This document shows, piece after piece, positions 33,799-41,685 of a stretch of DNA of 48,373 nt. The position numbers and the translations under genes were made by a program. Source of the stretch: Streptosporangiaceae bacterium (GTDB lineage Bacteria > Actinomycetota > Actinomycetes > Streptosporangiales > Streptosporangiaceae); assembly GCA_025964695.1 (NCBI GenBank), contig JAOPYK010000229.1, forward strand, positions 1 through 48,373, written 5' to 3'. The notes beneath the pieces are model-generated. The model made no database searches. It was not told where the DNA came from and worked only from the letters and a program-made list of their open reading frames with translations. Every line of letters starts with the position of its first letter. The stretch's first letter is position 1.

Positions 33799-34064
33799 GT
33801 GAACTTCGTACGTTCAAGAGCGGCCCGTGAGGCGCCGTTCTTCCGGTTGGAGGCCGAGGGGCTGGAGTGCACGCTGGCCGATGCCAAGCAGGTCAAGCAT
33901 CTGCCCGGGCGGCCCAAGACCGACACCGCCGTCTATACCGATCTCGGCGCCGACTACTACGAGACCGCATCCACCACCGCCGCCAGACCGCCAATCACAT
34001 CCGCGCCTTGCAGCGCCTGGGCTACCTGGTCACCCTCCAGCCCGTCGACGGAGAAGCCGCTTGA
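33799..34064 (+). pseudogene. IS110-type transposase remnant
   Basis: The first part, in one frame, encodes APFFRLEAEGLECTLADAKQ followed by VKHLPGRPKTD, resembling the N-terminal DEDD-type domain of IS110 transposases (VNARQVKNVPGRKSD). It runs straight into YTDLGADYYET, the start of a typical transposase C-terminal segment. After a frameshift near 33968 the next frame continues NHIRALQRLGYLVTLQPVDGE to a stop. The whole central part, including the catalytic serine region, is deleted. Family assignment is by motif recall only. Confidence 0.65.
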
Positions 34065-34211
34065 TGCTCTGATCACCAACTGAACGCCTCAAGCGATCCC
34101 GGCGGCGCAGAGCGCCACCGGGATGTTGCCACGCGCTGGCCGGAGTTGTGTTTTCGGGCCAGACGTACAGAAAGTTTGCACAGAGACGGATCGCCTTTCA
34201 CCTGAGCTAGC

Positions 34212-35138
34212 TCAGCGAGGTCGAGCGGGACGTGGCGGAGGTGGCTGCCGGCGTCGAGCCGCGCCGAGATCGGCAACGTCGCTCACGACCGCATGTAGTC
34301 GCTCTATCTCTTCCATCGACTTGGTCGCCGTGCGCGGCCACTGGGTGTCGTCGGGATACATCACCGCCTCTTCCAGTAGGAGGCGGATCGAGGTGATCGG
34401 CGTACGCAGATCATGGGAGACATCAAAGTTGTAGCGCTGTAACCGCTCAAGGGCGGCCTCGAGCCGGTCGAGCAAGGAGTTCACCGTCTCGGCCAGCCTC
34501 CTGACCTCATCATGCGTCGCCGGCACCGTAACCCGCCGATCGATGTCGTGGACGGTGATCTCGGCCAGTTCAGCCCGGATGGTCTCAAAAAGGGCCAGTA
34601 CCCCGCCGACCGACCGATAGGTCCCGGCGGTCGCCATTGCCGTCAGCAGCACCGACACCCCCGCTAAGGACAAAGACAACGCGGCGTTCCCGGACACGGC
34701 CGGCACGGGGTTGGCCGCGTACGCCACCCACATCCCCTCCGGCTTCAAGAACTGGGCCGACGCGACAGTCATACAGCCCTGCAGACCGGCCGGGCGGCAC
34801 ACGTCCCGCACAGCGATCAAGGAACCGCCCCGTGCTCGGAAGGTGGCCATCGGTGCTTTACCGGCAAGCTGCCGGGTGGCCGCGACCACCTGGCCGCGCG
34901 CGTTCAGCACCTGGATCGCTACGGCACCGTCTGCTGGCACCACACTGGGCAGGCGATTTTGTATGGTCAGCAACACCACATGTTGCGCGGCCTCGGAGAC
35001 CCGATGTCTGTTGGACTCCACAGCCCTTTCATGCGCCCTCACGACTACCAGGGCGCTGACCCCCCCACATATCAGCGCGGTGAGCCAACCGATCACGCAC
35101 GCTCTACGCGCCGCAAGTGACCATCGACTCCCTAGCAC
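34212..35138 (-). pseudogene. broken paralogue of the orphan histidine kinase
   Basis: GTG 35138 has GGAGG 7 nt upstream. The product tracks the kinase at 32202 throughout: LPSVVPADGAVAIQVLNARG, VAATRQLAGKAPMATFRA, CRPAGLQGCM, a HAMP domain and FDVSHDLRTPITSIRLLLEE, then YPDDTQWPRT. After VVSDVADL the frame shifts. The continuing homology (ARLDAGSHLRHVPLDLAELA) is in another frame near 34200-34260, and the ATPase domain is then absent. It cannot act as a kinase. It is inverted relative to the intact copy, with the IS110 remnant between them. Confidence 0.85.
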
Positions 35139-35472
35139 GTGACCTCCAACCGAATGCGAGGAGGAGCGTCCCCTATATCCGTAACCTGCTCCGATACCAG
35201 GCAAGGCCACTACAAGACCCGACAAAGGTTCAGCTGACAAAACTCACCTGGACAGCAGCGCAGCAGGTCCTTACCTGGCTAGGGGAAGCGTGCGTCGGGG
35301 TCCAGCCGGGATTGACCCCATCCTCTGGCGCTCTTCGTCCTAATCATGTGGTAATAGCGCGCTTCGACACATGCGAGCCTGGTATGTGTCCACGAAGTGA
35401 GCGAGGAGCGTTCGCTGCTGGTGAACTCCCGCTACCGCATCTCTCTGGGTCCTGCGGCACTATGAAGATCGC
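35139..35472. other. non-coding stretch inside the element
   Basis: No supported gene is seen in these 334 bp. Composition is less biased than in the flanking genes, consistent with decayed DNA. I see no repeat or RNA structure worth naming. Confidence 0.5.
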
Positions 35473-36144
35473 TCATCTCCCCATCCTCCCGCGCCTCCGC
35501 CCGAGCAGGAACGCCGCCGCCCCGCCCAGGATCAGCAGGGCGGACGGCACGGCGATGTTGGGAACCTGGCGGAGACCATGCGGATCCTGCGACTCGTCGA
35601 GCGGTAGTCCCGAGCTGTGCAGCAGGAAGAAGGAGTCGTAGATGTTGGCGACGATTGCCACGCCCAGGAACATGAAGGCGAAGGTCAGCAGCGTGACGCT
35701 GCGTTCGGTCAACGCGAGCGCCAGCAGGACGAAGGCCATGACCAGCAGCGGTGTCCCGCCATGGAAGACGGCGAGGTAGAACGGTTCGAGCCTGGTCGAG
35801 CGGAAGCCGTTCCAGCCGCGGAGCGTCAGCGCGGCCGAGAGGACAACGAGCGCAGCGGCGAGGGCCAGTGGAATGCCGAGGCGGCGCAGGGCCCCGGCCC
35901 GGCGGTAGTACAAGGCCATCGCCAGCAGCGCGAGCGGAAGGGCCAGCAGCCAGTAGAGCTTCACCAGACCCGGATGGGCGAGGTCATAGACGCCGAGTAG
36001 TCCTTCCGGTGACGACACCGGGGTTCCGCAGGCACCACCCGCCATTGGGTGGCAGCCTTTGCCCGGCTTCAGGTAGAGCGGTACGGACACCGCCGTCACG
36101 ATGCCGAACACCGTGAGGACGAACCAGTAGCGCCGGATGGTCAT
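35473..36144 (-). CDS. six-helix membrane protein, function unknown
   Basis: 223 residues. An N-terminal helix (YWFVLTVFGIVTAVSVPLYL) is followed by an extracytoplasmic loop with two cysteines (GKGCHPMAGGACGTP). Five more helices follow (about 62-80, 88-108, 125-146, 150-170 and 198-215), then a basic end GRRRGRMGR. I recognise no family. It is intact and lies within the repeat-bounded element, so it may be cargo or a later arrival. Confidence 0.7.
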   Translation of the reverse strand: MTIRRYWFVLTVFGIVTAVSVPLYLKPGKGCHPMAGGACGTPVSSPEGLLGVYDLAHPGLVKLYWLLALPLALLAMALYYRRAGALRRLGIPLALAAALVVLSAALTLRGWNGFRSTRLEPFYLAVFHGGTPLLVMAFVLLALALTERSVTLLTFAFMFLGVAIVANIYDSFFLLHSSGLPLDESQDPHGLRQVPNIAVPSALLILGGAAAFLLGRRRGRMGR

Positions 36145-36453
36145 CCCTCCCCTTGTCAGCGATGATCCTGGCCAGCGTAGACCCCGGTGATCTTAAACGT
36201 GGGATCCAACTTCCCTTAAAGGTCCGTAGCGGATTAACTCTGCGATTGTCCTATCCCGGATCAGAGATCTGGTACCAGGAGCTCAGCTGCGATGAGCACT
36301 CCTCAACCGCCCCGGGGACACTGTCAACGGCCACTTTTGCACGGCCACGGACAGACACCGCAAGACTCGCGCGCTGAAGCCGTACCTCTACCACGAGCTC
36401 ACAACATCACGCGCCAGAGACAGGGGTTAATTCAGGCTGGACCCTTAGCTTAG
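36145..36453. other. non-coding stretch inside the element, right side
   Basis: No supported gene is seen. Short frames on the plus strand have no recognisable product. It precedes the integrase remnant and probably contains the eroded remainder of that gene. Confidence 0.45.
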
Positions 36454-36627
36454 AGGGGGCACCACAGCCTGACCGTCACAGCGAACATTTACTCCCACCT
36501 GATGCACAAGTCCGAGGTCCGCATGCGGAAGATCATCGATGTGGCTCTGTACCCGGATTTGAGGCGAGTGCCCAGAATGTGCCCGTCCAGGAGACAGCCG
36601 AGGAGTAGCGGCACGTCGGGGCCTTGA
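36454..36627 (+). pseudogene. 3' end of a tyrosine integrase gene
   Basis: After an in-frame stop at 36451 the plus frame reads GHHSLTVTANIYSHLMHKSE and then VRMRKIIDVALYPD. This is the C-terminal active-site region of phage/ICE integrases, with His-His-Ser and the tyrosine nucleophile in IYSHL, then 33 residues of basic tail. The rest of the gene is gone. Its TGA (36625-36627) overlaps the first bases of the right 34-bp repeat, so integrase and attachment site are directly linked. Confidence 0.75.
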
Positions 36628-36659
36628 TCAGCGACCGTTGGACGAGAAGTGCTGATAGT
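36626..36659 (+). repeat. right copy of 34-bp direct repeat (attR-like, in peptidase gene)
   Basis: Identical to 31824-31857. On the minus strand it spans the last nine codons and stop of the M15 peptidase gene, including the His of YQHFS that should be a zinc ligand. The core therefore encodes a catalytic residue, which any integration event must preserve. Confidence 0.9.
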
Positions 36660-37383
36660 CCTTGGCCCCGCTCCAGAGGCCGCCCCAGCCCCAGCCGATG
36701 GCGCGGAACGACCGGACGACCAGGTCGCCGTTGTGGATGACCCCGGGGTCTCGCCGGGAGCGGTCCTTGAACTTCACGCACTTCTTGTGCGACACCGTGC
36801 CGTCAGGGTAGACGTAGGGGTTCTCACAGGTGTTGACATCGATCGCCAGCCCGTACGCGTGCTGTGACCACGAACTGGAGCCCTCGGCGTTGCGGCAGTT
36901 GAACGCCGAGGTGTTGTCGGCCTCGATGGAGTCGAAGTCGCTGCCCTTGTAGACGTCGACCAGCTCCATCCGGCGGATCGGGTAGCGCCCGGCGTAGAGC
37001 TTCTTGAACACCGTGACCACATCGCCGGCCACGGAGGCGTTGACGACCAGCTGGCCGTTGTGCGGTTGGTGATCCATGCCCCAGTAGGTCATCTTGATCA
37101 GCCGTAGCCCGGAGACCGGCACCGGGCAGCCGGGGTGCCAGGAGTACTTCACGGTGTCCCGGGAGACCTTGGAGATCTGGGCGGTGAAACCCGACGGCGT
37201 CGCGGTCGGCTTCGGGGACGGCGTCGAGGAGGCCGAGGGTGTTGCCGATGCGGTGACCCCGGTGGACGCCGAAGAGACGACCGCGGGCGGTGTGGCGCTG
37301 GTCGCCGTCGCTCCGTGGCCACATCCGGCCGCTGGAGCCGCGACCGCCACAACGGCCATGGCGGCGGTTATGACTCGATGCAT
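36628..37383 (-). CDS. M15-family peptidase lipoprotein (D-Ala-D-Ala carboxypeptidase-like)
   Basis: 251 residues from ATG 37383. The lipoprotein signal MHRVITAAMAVVAVAAPAAGC is followed by a Ser/Thr/Pro/Ala linker of about 45 residues. The C-terminal domain has SSSWSQHAYGLAIDVNTCENPY (zinc His and Asp) and GLWSGAKDYQHFSSNGR (third zinc His near the very end), the M15_4 pattern. It should trim peptidoglycan stem peptides on the outer membrane face. The 3' end of the gene was used as an integration site. A start eight codons upstream is possible. Confidence 0.88.
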   Translation of the reverse strand: MHRVITAAMAVVAVAAPAAGCGHGATATSATPPAVVSSASTGVTASATPSASSTPSPKPTATPSGFTAQISKVSRDTVKYSWHPGCPVPVSGLRLIKMTYWGMDHQPHNGQLVVNASVAGDVVTVFKKLYAGRYPIRRMELVDVYKGSDFDSIEADNTSAFNCRNAEGSSSWSQHAYGLAIDVNTCENPYVYPDGTVSHKKCVKFKDRSRRDPGVIHNGDLVVRSFRAIGWGWGGLWSGAKDYQHFSSNGR

Positions 37384-37484
37384 CTTTCCAGGGTTGCACG
37401 TTCCCACCGTCCGTCGGTGCGTTGGGGGGACGAAACGGGTGGTCTTCGTTAGCGTGAAGGTAAAGCCACGGTAGGAAACCCGTA

Positions 37485-37853
37485 ATGACGGATCCAGAGA
37501 AGTCCCTCGAAGACGATCTCTTCGGCATGGAGCCCGCGCGTGACGAGCGAGGACCCCGCATCGCCTTGCAGCCGCGAGAGCTGCCCGGCTGCCGTGATCT
37601 GGCCTTGGCGACGTCCGGCACCATCACGTTCTCGCTCGTCGACGGCATCATGATGTGGGCGCCGCTGACCACGACCGCGGCCAGCAGCCCGGTTCCGCAG
37701 GCGCTGATCCTGCTGCTGCTGGCCTTCGGGCTGGGGAGCCTGCTGGCTTGGCGGGTCGGCGGGAAGTGGCGGCCGTACGGGTTCGGAATGATGGTCGGCT
37801 GGCTGATCCTGACCCTGCTGTCGGCGGGCTATCTGACCGGTGTGAGCCCTTAA
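37485..37853 (+). CDS. small membrane protein, function unknown
   Basis: 122 residues: an acidic cytosolic N-terminus (TDPEKSLEDDLFGMEPARDE), then three hydrophobic segments (about 42-60, 68-88, 97-117). No family is recognised. Its TAA overlaps the stop of marR on the other strand by 4 bp (TTAA), so the two genes end on the same bases. Confidence 0.7.
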   Translation: MTDPEKSLEDDLFGMEPARDERGPRIALQPRELPGCRDLALATSGTITFSLVDGIMMWAPLTTTAASSPVPQALILLLLAFGLGSLLAWRVGGKWRPYGFGMMVGWLILTLLSAGYLTGVSP

Positions 37854-38311
37854 CGGACGGCTCTGACCTGCTGGGAGACGGCGGTGAAGGCGCGGCCGAC
37901 GGCTTCGAGGTCCGCCGGTTCGACCACATCGATGAAGAACTCCCGGACCGTTTCCACATGGTCGCGAGCGGCCTTCTCCAGCGTTGCGAAGCCCGTGTCG
38001 GTGAGGCGGCAGAACACGCCGCGTTTGTCGTCCGGGCAGGTCTCCCGGCGAACCAGCCCCTTACGTTCGAGCCGCCCGCAGGTGTGCGAAAGCCTGCTGC
38101 GCGACTGGCTGGCGTATTCAGCGAGCTCGGCCATCCGCAACCGCCGGCCCTCGGCCTCGGAGAGCTGGACCAGGATCTCGTACTCGGCGCTGGACAGGCC
38201 ATGCATGGACTTGAGGGATTGATCGAGGAGGTCGTGCAGCCTGATACTGCCCTCTATGTAGGCGCGCCAGTCGCGTTGTTGAGCGTCGTCGAGCCAGCGG
38301 GTTTCTGACAT
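37850..38311 (-). CDS. MarR-family transcriptional regulator
   Basis: 153 residues with the MarR winged-helix core: LSSAEYEILVQLSEAEG, LRMAELAEYASQSRSRLSHTCGRLERKGLV (recognition helix) and DDKRGVFCRLTDTG (wing). N- and C-terminal helices form the dimer interface. A palindrome at 38329-38346, 18 bp upstream of its ATG, is a likely autoregulatory operator. Its other targets are not clear; the plus-strand gene beyond it, an ATPase, is 420 bp away. Confidence 0.93.
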   Translation of the reverse strand: MSETRWLDDAQQRDWRAYIEGSIRLHDLLDQSLKSMHGLSSAEYEILVQLSEAEGRRLRMAELAEYASQSRSRLSHTCGRLERKGLVRRETCPDDKRGVFCRLTDTGFATLEKAARDHVETVREFFIDVVEPADLEAVGRAFTAVSQQVRAVR

Positions 38312-38732
38312 GCCATCAGTCTATCTAATAATTGAACGTTAAATTAAATCGGGATGGACGCGCGAGCGGATCATGCCTCGCCGGCGCAGTCACCACAGTC
38401 GCGGGACCGCCGGATCCGGGGACGCGGCCGCTTACCCGGCCCCGGAGATCGCCCGAAAACATTTTCGAATCGGTTACCGGCGCTCGCGTGACGCGGCTTC
38501 CATGCGTGCGCTACTGTGTTCGAATCATCGAACAGGGGTTCGACCTGTTCGTTCCGGCGGAGCGGACCCGGGGCTGGTGCGGCCACGCCTGGGGAGGCGG
38601 GCAATCATGGCGACTTTCACGGCGCCGGGGGCGGCGCGGTGTGCGGCACGGCGACGTGGCCGCGCGACACGCCGTACGACTGTCTATCCAAATCTACGGC
38701 CTCAGCTATATGAGCTAATACAGTCCGAGAGC
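38312..38732. other. marR-ATPase intergenic region
   Basis: No gene is supported in these 421 bp. They hold the MarR palindrome at one end. At the other, AAATCTACGGC (38691-38701) is the exact reverse complement of a segment in the hairpin array after the ATPase gene. TAATAC at 38717-38722 could be the -10 of the ATPase promoter. Confidence 0.5.
38329..38346. promoter_or_regulatory. palindromic MarR operator
   Basis: TAATTGAACGTTAAATTA is an 18-bp palindrome with one mismatched pair, centred on AACGTT, 18 bp upstream of the marR ATG. It is an AT-rich island in GC-rich DNA. Its size and symmetry are typical of MarR sites. Confidence 0.75.
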
Positions 38733-39923
38733 GTGGACCCTGTGCGGAATCCCTACGCCCCCGGTGCGGGCCAGCGCCCCCCGGAGCTGGCCGGCCGGGA
38801 CCGCGAACTACAGCAGTTCGAGGTCGTGCTGGAGCGGGTGGCCCGTGGCCGCCCGGAGCGCAGCATGATCATCACTGGGCTGCGCGGCGTCGGCAAGACC
38901 GTGCTGCTCAACACCTTCCGTTCCATGGCGATGCAGCGGCTGTGGGGCACCGGCAAGATCGAGGCCAGGCCGGACCAGTCGATCCGCAGGCCCGTCGCCG
39001 CGGCGCTGCACATGGCGATCCGGGAGCTGGCCCCGCGGCATCGGGCGCCGGACCGGATCGAGGAGTTCCTCGGCGTGCTCAAGGCCTTCGCCCAGGCCGA
39101 GCCTGACCGCAGCGGCAAGAAGAGCTCGGTGCACCGCTGGCAGCCGGGCATCGACGTGCCGGCCAGCCGGGGCCGAGCCGACTCCGGCGACCTGGAGATC
39201 GACCTCACCGAGTTGTTCGTCGACGCCGCTTCGGTCGCCACGGACCTGGGAGTCGGCATCGGGCTGTTCGTGGACGAGATGCAGGACATTCCGCCCGACG
39301 ACGTCTCGGCCCTGTGCGCCGCCTGCCACGAGCTGTCCCAGTCCGGCGGACCGCTGATCGTGGTGGGTGCCGGGCTGCCGCATCTGCCCGCGGTGCTGTC
39401 GGCCAGCAAGTCCTACTCCGAGCGGCTGTTCCGCTACTGCCGGATCGACCGGCTCGACCGGGACTCCGCCGATCTGGCACTCCTCGCACCGGCACAGCGG
39501 GAAGAGGTCACGTTCACGGAGGACGCCCTCGATCTGCTCTACGACGCCGCGGACGGCTATCCCTATTTCGTTCAGGCGTACGCCAAGGTCGCCTGGGACA
39601 TCGCTCCGGAGACCCCGATCACCGCCGCCGACATCAAGGTCGCGGCACCGGAGGCGGAGAGCGAACTCGCCGTCGGTTTCTTCGGCAGCCGGTACGAGCG
39701 CGCCACCCCGGCCGAGCGGGACTACATGCGGGCGATGGCCGGTCTCGGTGACGACCCGGTGCCCACCTCGTCCGTCGCCGACGAACTCGGGCGCAAGCCG
39801 TCCAGCCTGTCCCCGGCGCGGGACGGTCTGATCAAGAAGGGCCTCATCTACAGCGCCGAACGCGGTCTGGTGGCCTTCACGGTCCCGCACTTCGGCAAGT
39901 TCCTCCGCGCTCAGCCCGCCTGA
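38733..39923 (+). CDS. AAA-type ATPase (AAA_16 / ORC-like)
   Basis: 396 residues from GTG 38733 (GTG 38742 is an alternative). RNPYAPGAGQRPPELAGRDREL opens the domain. Walker A is GLRGVGKTVLL, Walker B GLFVDEMQD, sensor 1 GPLIVVGAG, followed by LPHLPAVLSASKSYSERLFRY. A winged-helix-like C-terminus (about 325-390: RYERATPAERDYMRAMAGLG, TSSVADELGRKPSSLSPARDGLIKKGLIY) suggests DNA binding. The architecture resembles archaeal-type ORC/AAA_16 proteins of unknown role common in actinomycetes. Related hairpins lie downstream and one half-site lies upstream. Confidence 0.82.
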   Translation: MDPVRNPYAPGAGQRPPELAGRDRELQQFEVVLERVARGRPERSMIITGLRGVGKTVLLNTFRSMAMQRLWGTGKIEARPDQSIRRPVAAALHMAIRELAPRHRAPDRIEEFLGVLKAFAQAEPDRSGKKSSVHRWQPGIDVPASRGRADSGDLEIDLTELFVDAASVATDLGVGIGLFVDEMQDIPPDDVSALCAACHELSQSGGPLIVVGAGLPHLPAVLSASKSYSERLFRYCRIDRLDRDSADLALLAPAQREEVTFTEDALDLLYDAADGYPYFVQAYAKVAWDIAPETPITAADIKVAAPEAESELAVGFFGSRYERATPAERDYMRAMAGLGDDPVPTSSVADELGRKPSSLSPARDGLIKKGLIYSAERGLVAFTVPHFGKFLRAQPA

Positions 39924-39946
39924 GCCGGTCTCACCCGCTACAACGA

Positions 39947-40122
39947 TCTACCGCTCTCTAGCCTGATCTCTAGAGAGCCGTAGACAACTCGATCGAACGC
40001 GCTTGTCACGAGGATCTACAGCTCTCTAGCCCGCAGCTTAGAAAGCCGTAGATTTCGCGATGGCCGCTCGATCGGGTTATCTAGCATGATCTACAGCTGA
40101 GCGAAGAGAGCGCTATATAGCG
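39947..40122. repeat. array of related hairpins after the ATPase gene
   Basis: Hairpin 1 (39947-39984): TCTACCGCTCTCTAG pairs with CTAGAGAGCCGTAGA, 14 of 15 bp. Hairpin 2 (40014-40053) has ATCTACAGCTCTCTA against TAGAAAGCCGTAGAT, with a mismatch at the same place. A third half-site ATCTACAGCT follows at about 40089, and the perfect palindrome CGCTATATAGCG is at 40111-40122. GCCGTAGATTT (40045-40055) is the inverse of 38691-38701 upstream of the ATPase gene. The units could be protein-binding sites, terminators or parts of a structured RNA. Confidence 0.8.
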
Positions 40123-40134
40123 GCAGAGACCCGG

Positions 40135-41529
40135 TCAGGGACGCGAGGTCCGGGCCACGGCGAGGGCCGCCACGGCGCAGACGGCGGCGGACAGCGACAG
40201 CGCCCCGGCGGCACCGTCGCCGGCCCCGCCGATGAAGGCCCCCATCAGGGCGACACCGAGGGTGGCACCGACCTGACGGGTCGCGTTGAAGAGCCCGCCC
40301 GCCGCCCCTGCCATCCCCTCGGGTGCCGCCATGACGACCGCGGTGGCCAGGGCGGGAAGCGCGAACGAGACCCCGAACCCGGAGAGCGCCAGACCCGCGG
40401 CCGGCAACGCGTACGGCGACCGGGCCGCCGCCGAATAGCCGAGGAGGGCACCGCCCGCCGCGAGCAGTCCCAGCCCGGCCAGCACCGGCGACCGGGTTCC
40501 CACCCGCGCCACGATCCGGCCGGTCACCAGTGGGTTGACGGTGAACGGCAGCGTGAGCGGCAAAAACGCCAGCCCGGTCTCGATCGGGCTGAGCCGCCGT
40601 TGCTGCTGGAAGAGCAGCGGCAGCACGAACAGTGCACCGGCCATGGCGAAGTTCACCGCGGCCCCGGCCAGCAGGCCGGCCGGAATCCCTCCGGCACGCA
40701 GGACAGCGGCCGGCAGCACCGGAGCCGCGCTGCGCCGTTCGAGGACCACGAACACCAGCCCGGCGAGCACCGTGCCGGCACCGGACCACGAGGTGTGGAA
40801 CCAAGCCGAGGACCCGGCCGCGATGAATGTGTCGGTCAGCAATGCCAGCAGCCCGCACGCGACCGCCTGGGTCGCCCAGTCGATCGGCCGTCCGCCCGCC
40901 GGGCAGTGCGCCAGGCGGCCCGCGGTCAGCGCCAGGACCACCGCGGCCAGCGGTACGTTGATCAGGAAGATGGAGCGCCAGCCGGCCAGGTCGACCAGGA
41001 CGCCACCCGCGATGGGCCCGGCGGCCACCGCCGCACCGCTGATCGCCGCCCAGGAGGCCACCGCCCGGGCTCTGTCCACAGGCTGTGGATAAAGCCGCGC
41101 GATCATCGCCATCGAGGCCGGAACACACGCCGCCGCCGCGACCCCCAGCAGGGCCCGCAGGACGACCAAGGTCCACAACCAGGGCGCGGCGGCACAGAGC
41201 AGCGAGCCCAGCCCGAAGACGGTGATGCCCGCACGGAAGACCCGGTACGCCCCGAACCGGTCGGCAACCGCCCCGGCCGACAGCAGCAGGGCGGCGAATA
41301 CGACGGTGTAGCCGGTGACCGCCCACTGCAGGCCGGCCACCGAGGTGCCGAACGACCTGGCCAGATCGGGCTCGGCCACCGACAGCACTGACATGTCCAG
41401 CAGGACCATGAAATAACCCAGCGAGATCCCCAGCAATGCGATCGTCCGCCTAGGCGGACGATCAGGGATGGCGGTCGGCCGGGGGGCCGTCGGGGGTTCG
41501 GGGGCTGCGGGGGAAGCGAGGGGAGGCAT
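40135..41529 (-). CDS. MFS drug exporter, DHA2 (EmrB/QacA) type
   Basis: 464 residues with 14 hydrophobic segments. LGYFMVLLDMSVLSVAEPDL is motif D1 in TM1, GAVADRFGAYRVFRAG motif A, and ISGAAVAAGPIAGGVLVDLAGWRSIFLINVP motif C of drug antiporters. It should export hydrophobic drugs or metabolites using proton motive force. The N-terminal 27 residues are Pro/Ala rich. It is divergent from the LysR gene at 41686, its probable regulator. Two DnaA-box-like 9-mers lie head to head inside the gene at 41072-41092. Confidence 0.93.
   Translation of the reverse strand: MPPLASPAAPEPPTAPRPTAIPDRPPRRTIALLGISLGYFMVLLDMSVLSVAEPDLARSFGTSVAGLQWAVTGYTVVFAALLLSAGAVADRFGAYRVFRAGITVFGLGSLLCAAAPWLWTLVVLRALLGVAAAACVPASMAMIARLYPQPVDRARAVASWAAISGAAVAAGPIAGGVLVDLAGWRSIFLINVPLAAVVLALTAGRLAHCPAGGRPIDWATQAVACGLLALLTDTFIAAGSSAWFHTSWSGAGTVLAGLVFVVLERRSAAPVLPAAVLRAGGIPAGLLAGAAVNFAMAGALFVLPLLFQQQRRLSPIETGLAFLPLTLPFTVNPLVTGRIVARVGTRSPVLAGLGLLAAGGALLGYSAAARSPYALPAAGLALSGFGVSFALPALATAVVMAAPEGMAGAAGGLFNATRQVGATLGVALMGAFIGGAGDGAAGALSLSAAVCAVAALAVARTSRP
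41072..41092. promoter_or_regulatory. head-to-head pair of DnaA-box-like 9-mers within the MFS gene
   Basis: CTGTCCACA (41072-41080) and TGTGGATAA (41084-41092, the exact complement of TTATCCACA) are separated by 3 bp. A similar head-to-head pair occurs at 31794-31814 (TTATCCGCA, 3 bp, TGTGGACGA), and another at 1595-1616 in the DnaA-box cluster. Confidence 0.45.
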
Positions 41530-41615
41530 ATCAGGATCTCCGGATCAGTGCGGGACCGATCCCCCCACCCTGGGCCCGGCGCCCGCGCGGCTCCACCGGC
41601 ATAGCCGCAGGCGGC

Positions 41616-41632
41616 GTTCGGAATATCCGAAC
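41616..41632. promoter_or_regulatory. LysR-type operator
   Basis: GTTCGGAATATCCGAAC is a perfect inverted repeat (7-3-7) between the divergent MFS and LysR genes. It contains the T-N11-A core expected for LysR-type regulators and sits 53 bp before the LysR start, so it can serve both promoters. Confidence 0.8.
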
Positions 41633-41685
41633 GAGCGCCCGGGTTGCCGCCACCGGGCAGAATGCGCGCGTAGAAGGGTGGCGTC

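Larger units (their letters stand above)
31824..36659. mobile_element. decayed integrative element inserted at the 3' end of an M15 peptidase gene
   Basis: A 34-bp perfect direct repeat (31824-31857 and 36626-36659) bounds this stretch. The right copy is the native 3' end of the peptidase gene, encoding YQHFSSNGR and the stop. The left copy is only a detached fragment. Just inside the right copy lies the 3' end of a tyrosine integrase gene. This is the layout of an element that integrated into a gene end and restored it. Cargo seen: an orphan histidine kinase, an inverted broken paralogue, an IS110-type remnant and a membrane protein. The element is too decayed to move by itself. Confidence 0.75.

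Noticed and set aside
39947-40122. CRISPR array
   Set aside because: The repeats are imperfect hairpins of different size with no constant spacer length and no cas genes; only two full units exist.
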